Translations under genes and position numbers: made by a program
NCBI RefSeq assembly: GCF_000422865.1
Contig: NZ_KE383936.1
Span: forward strand, 124,001-188,000
Origin: Oceanospirillum maris DSM 6286
Lineage (GTDB): Bacteria; Pseudomonadota; Gammaproteobacteria; Pseudomonadales; Halomonadaceae
Direction of reading: 5' to 3'
DNA: 64,000 bases
The notes under the pieces: model-generated
What the model was told of the DNA's origin: nothing
The model's database searches: none
Seen by the model: only the letters and a program-made list of their open reading frames with translations
Part shown: in pieces, positions 57,861 through 64,000 of the stretch
Layout of the letters: every line of letters starts with the position of its first letter
How positions within the stretch are numbered: position 1 is the first letter of the stretch

Positions 57861-60605
57861 ATGTTGTCACAAGGATGTTATAGCCGCCTAGCGGTAAAAC
57901 GAGTGGCCTTTGGCGTGCTATTACTATGGCTCGCTTTGATACTGTGTGTGTGGAGTAATGATGCTTGGGCTATTCGTACCGAATCCAGTGAAGCTGTATT
58001 AACCGCCCAAGAGCTTAGATGGTTGCAACAACATAATAATCAAGTTGATGTGGGCATTGCGTTTGTACCGCCACATACAATGGAGCTTGATGAGAGTAAT
58101 CAGTACCACGGCGTAGCTATGGACTTTTTGGCGCTGATGGAGAAAAAGCTCCCCGTTAATTTCAAAGCTCATTTCTATCCTTCCTATTCAGCCTTACTTG
58201 AAGGTGCTAAAACCGGCCAAATTGATATGGTCTTTGCTGCATCAATTACCCCAGAGCGAGAGCAATACCTTATCTTTACCCAGCCTTATACTTTTCTATC
58301 CAATAAGATTTTTGTGCGTAAGACCGCTGAAGGCTTTCAAAATATTGATGAGCTTATTGGCAAAACCGTTGCCGTGATTCGTGGTACTGCGATGGCTGAG
58401 CACCTTCGACTGTTTTACCCAGGAATTAAGCTACTTGAATTAAAAAGCTCAAAGGATCTTATGCTGGCGGTGTCGTCTGGTAATGCTGATGCGGCGATAT
58501 CTGTTGTGGCTAGTGCGTGGTGGCATATGAAAGAAGAGGGTATTAGCAATCTTGATATCAGTGGTGATGCAAATTTTAGCTACGCGGTACGTTTTGCCAC
58601 GAGAAAAGAGCTGCCACTTTTAGCGCATATCCTAGAAAAAGGCTTATATAACATCAGTGACCGTGAGCATGATGAGGTGCATCGTCGTTGGCTGTATCCG
58701 CAGATAGCTGGTGTGATTAATAAAGAGACGGTCTATCGCTACGGTGGCTTAACGATAGCGATTTTTTTAATTGCTTTAATTATTTTTGGTTTGCTTTTAA
58801 TTCGTCGCCTGCGGTATGAAGTTGCACAACGCTTGGAAACTGAGCAGGCCCTGCGCAATAGTGAAGAGCGTTTCGAGCTAGCGATTAGAGGAACTAATGA
58901 TGGTATCTGGGATTGGAATCTACACACTAATGAGCTTTATTTAGCTCCTCGTTTTTTACAGATTATTGGTCAACGTGATGCCGGTGTTGGTGTTTTTTGG
59001 CAAGGTTTAGACCCTTGGTTAAAGCGCGTTCATCCAAAGGATCGCCCTCTATTTGAGCGGGCGACAGCAGAGCATCTTAAAGATCATCAACCGTTGGATA
59101 TTCGTTACCGTATGCTACGGGATCAAGGTGAATGGATCTGGGTGCGTATGCGGGGACAGGTGCAACGTAATGAGCTGGATAATGCGCTGCGTCTTTGTGG
59201 TTCTATTATGGATGTCACAGAGAAAAAACGGTCTGAGGATGAGGTTCGCCGACTGGCTTATTTTGATCAGTTAACAGGCATTGCTAATAGGGAGCTATTT
59301 AAGATTAGCCTGCAGGGTGCGGTGAATAAGCTGAACACTCAAGATAGCCCTTTCGCTATTATGTTTGTCGACTTAGATCAATTTAAGCTAATCAATGATT
59401 CCTTGGGGCATCGCATTGGTGATTTACTGCTTTATCGTGTTGCTGAGATGCTGGGGGAGATTTTGCCCACAACCTGCTTTATCGGACGATTAGGTGGCGA
59501 CGAATTTGCTGTTCTTATGGAAGAGCCTAGTGGGGCTAGCGAGGTTAAGCAGTGGGCTGAGAAAATTATCGAGATGCTAGCAAAGCCGATGATACTTGAT
59601 GACCACGATGTACGAATAACCGCAAGTATTGGTATTTCTCACTGGATTGATGCCCCAGCAAGTCTTGATAGAGCTATGGAGCAGGCTGATATTGCATTGT
59701 TTGAAGCAAAGCGGGAGTGCCGAGGGTCATTCTGCTTCCATGAAGATAGCATGAGTGAGCGTATTCTAGAGAAAACGCTACTGGCAAAAGATTTAGAAAG
59801 CGCCCTAAAAAATAATGAGCTTTATTTGATGTACCAGCCTCAAATTAATCTACAGCAAGAACGGGTTATTGGCTGTGAGGCATTAATACGCTGGAATCAC
59901 CCAGAACGAGGTTTGATCCCTCCTGATCATTTTATTTCTTTAGCGGAAGAGCGTGGTCTTATCCATCAGATTGGTGATTGGGTTTTGCATCAAGCCTGTA
60001 AGCAAGCCCGTAACTGGCTTGATGATGGTGTTGACTTTGGTGGTATTGGCGTCAATGTTTCTTCTTTGCAGTTATTGTCTCAGGGTTTTGTTCAACGTGT
60101 TGAAGAGGCGCTGGAAACCTACCATCTATCGGCGGAATATATTGAACTTGAAATTACCGAGACAGTATTGGTTCGAGATATTCAATTAGCTGAGCGTGTG
60201 ATGAATCGCCTGTGTCAGCTGGGTATTAGCTTTTCAATTGATGACTTTGGCACAGGTTATTCTTCTTTACTCTATTTGCAGCGTTTACCTATTGGCCGTC
60301 TTAAATTAGCTCAGGAATTTGTTCGGGATACCATGCCAGATGCCAATGAGCATGGCCAAAGTGAGGCCGTTGTTTCAGCAGCACTTCATTTGGGAAAAAA
60401 CCTTAAAATCCCTGTGATTGCGGAAGGGATTGAGAATTTTGCCCAGTTTGAGTGGTTAAAACACCAAGGCTGTGATGAAGGGCAAGGCTATCTATTTGCT
60501 AAACCAATGCTAGCGGCAGACTTTAAAGCGTTTGTGCATCATACGGCGTCCCATGGGATCTTACCGGTTCCTGTTGATCCTGAATGCACTATGATGGTGA
60601 GTTAA
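57861..60605 (+). CDS. SBP-PAS-GGDEF-EAL c-di-GMP enzyme
   Basis: This 914-residue membrane protein joins periplasmic sensing to c-di-GMP metabolism. It has a signal/first helix (about 14-36), a periplasmic SBP_bac_3 type solute-binding domain (about 50-270), a membrane helix at about 294-317, a PAS domain (about 345-460), a GGDEF domain with intact GGDEF at about 544 and no RxxD inhibitory site, and an EAL domain with EAL at about 671 and DDFGTGYSSL at about 792. The usual LKIDRSFV strand reads LKLAQEFV, so the Asp after Lys is lost and hydrolysis may be reduced. ATG 57861 is selected by GAGG eight bases upstream. An FNR-like site precedes it. Confidence 0.93.
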   Translation: MLSQGCYSRLAVKRVAFGVLLLWLALILCVWSNDAWAIRTESSEAVLTAQELRWLQQHNNQVDVGIAFVPPHTMELDESNQYHGVAMDFLALMEKKLPVNFKAHFYPSYSALLEGAKTGQIDMVFAASITPEREQYLIFTQPYTFLSNKIFVRKTAEGFQNIDELIGKTVAVIRGTAMAEHLRLFYPGIKLLELKSSKDLMLAVSSGNADAAISVVASAWWHMKEEGISNLDISGDANFSYAVRFATRKELPLLAHILEKGLYNISDREHDEVHRRWLYPQIAGVINKETVYRYGGLTIAIFLIALIIFGLLLIRRLRYEVAQRLETEQALRNSEERFELAIRGTNDGIWDWNLHTNELYLAPRFLQIIGQRDAGVGVFWQGLDPWLKRVHPKDRPLFERATAEHLKDHQPLDIRYRMLRDQGEWIWVRMRGQVQRNELDNALRLCGSIMDVTEKKRSEDEVRRLAYFDQLTGIANRELFKISLQGAVNKLNTQDSPFAIMFVDLDQFKLINDSLGHRIGDLLLYRVAEMLGEILPTTCFIGRLGGDEFAVLMEEPSGASEVKQWAEKIIEMLAKPMILDDHDVRITASIGISHWIDAPASLDRAMEQADIALFEAKRECRGSFCFHEDSMSERILEKTLLAKDLESALKNNELYLMYQPQINLQQERVIGCEALIRWNHPERGLIPPDHFISLAEERGLIHQIGDWVLHQACKQARNWLDDGVDFGGIGVNVSSLQLLSQGFVQRVEEALETYHLSAEYIELEITETVLVRDIQLAERVMNRLCQLGISFSIDDFGTGYSSLLYLQRLPIGRLKLAQEFVRDTMPDANEHGQSEAVVSAALHLGKNLKIPVIAEGIENFAQFEWLKHQGCDEGQGYLFAKPMLAADFKAFVHHTASHGILPVPVDPECTMMVS

Positions 60606-60638
60606 GGGGGGCCGCCACCGGCTTTCTCCCCCTTTTTT
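60604..60638 (+). terminator. Terminator of the GGDEF-EAL gene
   Basis: AAGGGGGG and CCCCCTT pair around a loop that can fold further (GCCG/CGGC), followed by TTTTTT. It lies between convergent genes and would only poorly serve the minus strand. Confidence 0.88.
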
Positions 60639-60645
60639 ACCAAGA

Positions 60646-61842
60646 TTAACGATTAATAGCCTTAAATATCGCTTGGCTCAGACGGTCAATATTGCCATCG
60701 TTAATACCAGCAATATTAATTCGGCCGGAATCAACCGCATAAATAGCGTATTCATCTTTTAAGTATTTAACCTCTGCTTTACTCAGGCCAGAATAAGAGA
60801 ACATTCCTTTCTGAGCGGTGATAAAACTAAAGTCACGATCGCTCGATAACTGTTCAAGGTTTTGAACCAAATTCGCCCGCATACGATGGATACGGCTGCG
60901 CATCTCTGCTAGTTCCTGTATCCATTGCTGGCGCAATTCTGTATCAGATAAAATAGTGGAAACAATGGCAGCCCCATGGGCTGGAGGATTGGAGTAGTTG
61001 GCACGGATACAGTTGCAGGCTTGAGAGAATACATTACTGCAATGCTCAGGTGTTGAAGCAACGATGCTTAAAGCCCCAATACGCTCATTGTATAAGCCAA
61101 AGTTTTTTGAGCAGGATGTTGTGATTAAAGCTTCAGGGCACTTTTCAAGGATGAGCCTTAAACCTTGGACATCTTCTTCTAAGCCATCACCAAAGCCTTG
61201 GTAGGCACAATCAATCAAAGGAAGTAGGCCTTGGTCTGCAACGGCTTGGCTGATCTGCTGCCATTGCTCTAGTGTAGGGTCGATTCCGGTTGGATTATGA
61301 CAGCTTGCGTGTAGGAGGATTACGTCACCTGCGGGTATCTGCCGGATTTCCTCTAACATCCGTTCAAACGCTAGAGCATTTGCCTGAGCATCGTAATAAG
61401 GGTAGGTACGCACTTCTACGCCAGCCCCTGCAAAAACATGAAAGTGGTTTGACCATGTAGGATCGCTCACCCAGATTTTTGCTTTTGGATTGAGGGCATT
61501 GACCAGATCACCTGCAACCCGAAGAGCTCCTGTACCACCTGGGGTTTGCGCCGTACTGATGCAAGACGTTTTAGTAAGAGGGTGGTCATCACCTAGCATT
61601 AATGTTTGCAGTAATACGGCAAGCTCTGGTGCACCTGCAGGGCCAATGTAACCCTTACTTTGTTCATGCTCAAGAATCAAAGCCTCGGCTTTTTTTACAA
61701 CAGGCAAGATCGGTGTTAGACCCTGGTCATCCTTATAAACACCAACACCAAGATCAATTTTTGTAGGTGTTGGATCTTTCTTAAATGCCATCATTAACGC
61801 CAATAGGGCATCACCGGGAATCGCCTTAACATTCTCAAACAT
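60646..61842 (-). CDS. tyrB: Aromatic/aspartate aminotransferase
   Basis: This 398-residue class-I aminotransferase interconverts aspartate or aromatic amino acids and their keto acids with glutamate. The sequence ENVKAIPGDALLALMMAFKKDPTPTKIDLGVGVYKDDQG, the motif ASCHNPTGIDPT, PLP lysine in SCSKNFGLYNERIG and the Arg in ...SGRINIAGIN are standard for the AspC/TyrB group. Assignment to tyrB over aspC is a guess. ATG 61842 has GGAG eight bases ahead and is preferred over 61854. It is a single gene ending against a convergent terminator. Confidence 0.94.
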   Translation of the reverse strand: MFENVKAIPGDALLALMMAFKKDPTPTKIDLGVGVYKDDQGLTPILPVVKKAEALILEHEQSKGYIGPAGAPELAVLLQTLMLGDDHPLTKTSCISTAQTPGGTGALRVAGDLVNALNPKAKIWVSDPTWSNHFHVFAGAGVEVRTYPYYDAQANALAFERMLEEIRQIPAGDVILLHASCHNPTGIDPTLEQWQQISQAVADQGLLPLIDCAYQGFGDGLEEDVQGLRLILEKCPEALITTSCSKNFGLYNERIGALSIVASTPEHCSNVFSQACNCIRANYSNPPAHGAAIVSTILSDTELRQQWIQELAEMRSRIHRMRANLVQNLEQLSSDRDFSFITAQKGMFSYSGLSKAEVKYLKDEYAIYAVDSGRINIAGINDGNIDRLSQAIFKAINR

Positions 61843-62032
61843 GACATGCTCCAAAATAGGAAAAGATGTGACGGTTTTATTGTTATTTACCCGTTGAATA
61901 GTAACGCTTTTTGGCTAATGGGTTGTCTTCGCATATTGTTGAATAAAGCAGGCAGGACGTGCTAAGTGTAATCTTTTCATGACAGTTGCGGTGAGGCCTT
62001 GAAGCATCTAGGGTCAGATTCAAGAAGATGTA

Positions 62033-62061
62033 ACAAAAAAAGCCTGATTTTTTCAGGCCTT
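62033..62061 (-). terminator. Terminator of the ODP operon
   Basis: On the minus strand a 9-bp stem AAGGCCTGA / TCAGGCTTT with an A5 loop (one G-U) is followed by a T-run. It lies 42 bases after the ODP-type gene. On the plus strand one pair becomes a mismatch, so the minus strand is favoured. Confidence 0.85.
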
Positions 62062-62103
62062 TTGAGTGTGGATCTCTTTATTCTTTATTTCTTATTCTTG
62101 ATT

Positions 62104-62838
62104 TTATTTTATGCCTGTTCCTACTTCTAACTCATCAAGCCAGTCTAAGAAACGCTGAACATCACGACCTTTAAAAATAGCACCATGCTGAGGAGCCATA
62201 TATTCAATATCCAGTTGACGCACGCGACGTACCCAATCTTTCTTCGCTCGGTTAGACGGCATCCAGCGTTGATGGAAGAGTCGCATTTTATCCACATGGG
62301 CATCAAAGTCCTCCACAAACATTGGCGCGCCATCGGGTAGAAGTGCAGCGCCAATATCACCACTCATTAGAATCTTGGCTTGAGGGTCGTATACACTAAA
62401 ATTGCCGGATGAATGCATATAGTGAGCAGGAATAAACTGAAGCTCAATATCGTCTAAACGTAGGCTTTTGCCTTCATCTGGTAGAGGATTGTAGCGAATG
62501 CTATTACAGCCAAAGTGACGTAGAAAACCTTCCCATAACCAAGGTGCGTGAAGCTCCGCATGGGGCAGAGTTTTATCCCAGAGTCCTAGAGAAGAGATGA
62601 TGTCAGGGTCTTGGTGAGATGCAAACAGGTGCGTAATTTGCTGAACAGGTACGTGATGAACCACCGCCGCGAGCATTGCCGAGAATAGCTCAATACCACC
62701 GGGATCGAGCATGATCGCGTGGTTAGTGGTTTTGATCATATATTGGTTGGTATCAATGATCTTGCTAGGGCGCTCTTCATCGCGACCAAAAACCAGCCAT
62801 TCGTGGCTGCGACCTTCATGGAGCTTTATGACTTTCAT
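62104..62838 (-). CDS. ODP-type diiron metallo-beta-lactamase-fold protein
   Basis: This 244-residue protein has the metallo-beta-lactamase fold and resembles the ODP (oxygen-binding diiron protein) branch related to the flavodiiron core. The metal motif is HLFASHQDPDIISSL instead of the usual HxHxDH, with further ligands in PAHYMHSSGNF, LMSGDIGA and PQHGAIF. No flavodoxin domain follows. ODP-type proteins have been tied to chemotaxis as oxygen sensors in spirochaetes; a similar role is inferred here from its neighbour, a free chemoreceptor-tip protein 37 bases upstream in the same operon. A CGGA ribosome site lies eight bases before the ATG. Confidence 0.8.
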   Translation of the reverse strand: MKVIKLHEGRSHEWLVFGRDEERPSKIIDTNQYMIKTTNHAIMLDPGGIELFSAMLAAVVHHVPVQQITHLFASHQDPDIISSLGLWDKTLPHAELHAPWLWEGFLRHFGCNSIRYNPLPDEGKSLRLDDIELQFIPAHYMHSSGNFSVYDPQAKILMSGDIGAALLPDGAPMFVEDFDAHVDKMRLFHQRWMPSNRAKKDWVRRVRQLDIEYMAPQHGAIFKGRDVQRFLDWLDELEVGTGIK

Positions 62839-62875
62839 AACAAAATCCGGCGTTAGTGTTTGTAGGCTTACCTGA

Positions 62876-63484
62876 TTATCGCTCTAAAGAATGACGACAT
62901 TTGGTGGCAATATGTTTAATTCGATTCGCAGCTTTTTCAAGCTTAACCACAATGCCTTCAAGACTGGCTTGATAGCTGTCCGCAGCTGTTGCCGCCTCAA
63001 GACGAGAGGTTGCGGTGACGACATTGGCTGCCAACATACGCGATTCAATTTCATCCAGTAGTTCAAATAGCTTGCGCATGTGGCGACGGAGTTGCACCGA
63101 CTGCTGATGATGCTGGTTATAGGCCATCTTGGCGATAGGGTCTAATGTTTCAACGTAGGGTGCCGTTGAAGCTTTTTGTTGTGCTTTGGCAAAGCGGAGG
63201 TTCGCGTCAGAACTGTGCAGCTCTGCCAGAGAGGTGCGAGAAAGAACGAGGGCTTCTCGATTAATTTCTTTAACCAACCAAATGGTGTCATTGGCCAGCT
63301 CAACCATAAAGTCGGTGATGGGCTTAAAAGTACGCACATTGTCTCCCGCGCGAGCTACAAGCGCTTTAGCGTTCATTGCCTCAAGAGAAATATTCTTTGC
63401 CTCAGTGAGCACAACGCTAAGATCTGCTGCGACTGTGGCGGCATTAATAAAAAAGTGGGCACTGTTTTTGCTTCTGAACTGCAT
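62876..63484 (-). CDS. Soluble degenerate chemoreceptor-tip (MCP-like) protein
   Basis: This 202-residue, almost fully helical protein has no membrane segment, HAMP or sensor domain. Residues about 31-66 read NISLEAMNAKALVARAG...F...DFMVELA and align with the chemoreceptor tip [16 protein letters not shown]...F...DEVRELA (shared N, LxxNA, ARAG, R, F, D, LA). The rest is two long amphipathic helices with a His/Gln-rich turn. I infer a reduced CheA/CheW-facing helical hairpin. It is the first gene of a unit with the ODP-type gene. No good ribosome site precedes the ATG at 63484. Confidence 0.7.
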   Translation of the reverse strand: MQFRSKNSAHFFINAATVAADLSVVLTEAKNISLEAMNAKALVARAGDNVRTFKPITDFMVELANDTIWLVKEINREALVLSRTSLAELHSSDANLRFAKAQQKASTAPYVETLDPIAKMAYNQHHQQSVQLRRHMRKLFELLDEIESRMLAANVVTATSRLEAATAADSYQASLEGIVVKLEKAANRIKHIATKCRHSLER

Positions 63485-63884
63485 GATAGGAGCACCACGG
63501 GCAGGCTATGGAAAGAAGGAAAGAATGATAACGATCGTTTAATTATGGTGATGCCATGGACTAATGACAACCATTAGCTGATTTCGATACCCGTATTATA
63601 GCAATGGGAATGATGATACCAAAATAAGCTAAAGTGATATCGGGTCGCTTTTAAAACATTTACCTCTTTTTTGGTCTACTTTTGCTCGTAAGTAGTGCAT
63701 ATTTTTAATAAAGAAGTATCAGAAATTGGTTTTTATTACTCTACGAAAGTATTATTCTTTTTGCCTTGGTCTGAGGCTTCATGGATCTGAAGCCCAGAAA
63801 AAATAAGAATACGCCTCATGGCAATAATAATATTGCCAAAGGGCCTGCGGCCATAAGCTGCTGATAAGCAAATTAGGTGCTGTT
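63485..63884. other. 400-base divergent intergenic region
   Basis: No gene is supported. The region contains a hairpin with GGCTTCA/TGAAGCC arms at 63775-63794 and an 18-bp palindrome GGCAATA-ATAA-TATTGCC at 63820-63837. It separates the chemoreceptor-tip gene from a divergent membrane protein gene and presumably has both promoters. I see no convincing -10/-35 pair. Confidence 0.5.
63820..63837. promoter_or_regulatory. Perfect 18-bp palindrome upstream of the edge gene
   Basis: GGCAATA and TATTGCC are perfect inverted arms around ATAA, 48 bases before the ATG at 63885. The symmetry and distance suit a repressor operator or a short leader hairpin. Confidence 0.45.
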
Positions 63885-64000
63885 ATGTCGAAACAGTCAT
63901 TCGCGCTGAATAGCCGATTACTCCGCCCTGTTATTATTGCCATTATCCTTTTAGCAGGGATACAAACCGTTTTATCCATTATCCTTATGACGTCAGGCGG
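63885..64000 (+). CDS. Start of a membrane protein, 3' end cut by window edge
   Basis: Only the first 38 codons are visible. The ATG at 63885 has TAGGTG seven bases upstream. A cytoplasmic segment (MSKQSFALNSRLLRP) is followed by a hydrophobic helix VIIAIILLAGIQTVLSIIL, the usual opening of a chemoreceptor or sensor cyclase. Its position next to the ODP operon makes a signalling role plausible, but nothing more can be said. Confidence 0.6.
   Translation, partial: MSKQSFALNSRLLRPVIIAIILLAGIQTVLSIILMTSG

Noticed and set aside
63176-63577. Two overlapping plus-strand frames antisense to the chemoreceptor-tip gene
   Set aside because: The minus-strand frame has the coherent MCP-like helical pattern; the plus frames have no recognisable domain or good start.

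Overview
The window reads as chromosomal core DNA of a marine-type gammaproteobacterium. Gene order best fits the Oceanospirillales/Pseudomonadales side of the class: dapE / dapD-yffB-dapC-glnD-map divergent from rpsB-tsf-pyrH-frr-uppS-cdsA-dxr-rseP-bamA-skp-lpxD-fabZ-lpxA-lpxB-rnhB-dnaE-accA-tilS-pyrG-kdsA-eno-ftsB-ispD-ispF-truD-surE-pcm-rpoS. This placement comes from recalled gene order and protein similarity; no database search was run. I see no prophage, insertion sequence, CRISPR array, tRNA or rRNA.

Layout. Bases 1-10,150 are mixed housekeeping: an EamA permease cut by the left edge, a DUF1653 protein, tesA divergent from an ABC exporter pair (ybbA/ybbP type), a DUF3422 protein, a BolA protein, slyX, a membrane-anchored cold-shock-domain protein with a long structured leader, an unrecognised two-gene pair, and dapE. 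Bases 10,367-19,106, all on the minus strand, hold a chemoreceptor, dapD, a Spx/ArsC-like protein, dapC, glnD and map. Together with dapE this region supplies three steps of the succinylase branch of lysine/diaminopimelate synthesis plus the PII nitrogen sensor. Bases 19,400-48,100 are a long plus-strand run for translation (rpsB, tsf, frr), UMP kinase, isoprenoid and undecaprenyl synthesis (dxr, ispD, ispF, uppS), phospholipid and lipid A synthesis (cdsA, fabZ, lpxD, lpxA, lpxB, kdsA, accA), outer-membrane assembly (bamA, skp, rseP), replication (dnaE, rnhB), CTP synthase, enolase, cell division (ftsB) and tRNA modification (tilS, truD).

Bases 48,155-64,000 turn to stress and signalling. The surE-pcm-rpoS locus has a DUF368 (PopT-type undecaprenyl-phosphate translocase) gene where nlpD usually stands. 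It is followed by an EAL-CBS-GGDEF protein, a small DUF6482 protein behind what looks like a complete PhoB promoter, hemH, rsmE, a cytosolic DsbA/FrnE-like protein, a large SBP-PAS-GGDEF-EAL protein behind a perfect FNR/Anr site, an aromatic/aspartate aminotransferase, and a small operon that pairs a stripped-down chemoreceptor tip with a diiron (ODP-type) metallo-beta-lactamase-fold protein. The right edge cuts the start of another membrane protein.

The protein-coding core is conventional. The most interesting signals are regulatory or architectural: the four-half-site Pho box before the DUF6482 gene, the ODP / MCP-tip operon, DUF368 in place of nlpD, the anchored cold-shock protein with its leader, a C7 run in the CTP-synthase leader, in-phase 18-bp repeats that copy the hemH stop codon, a synonymous duplication of the kdsA 3' end, a facing pair of DnaA boxes beside a purine tract, and a 17-bp GNRA-capped hairpin between tsf and pyrH.
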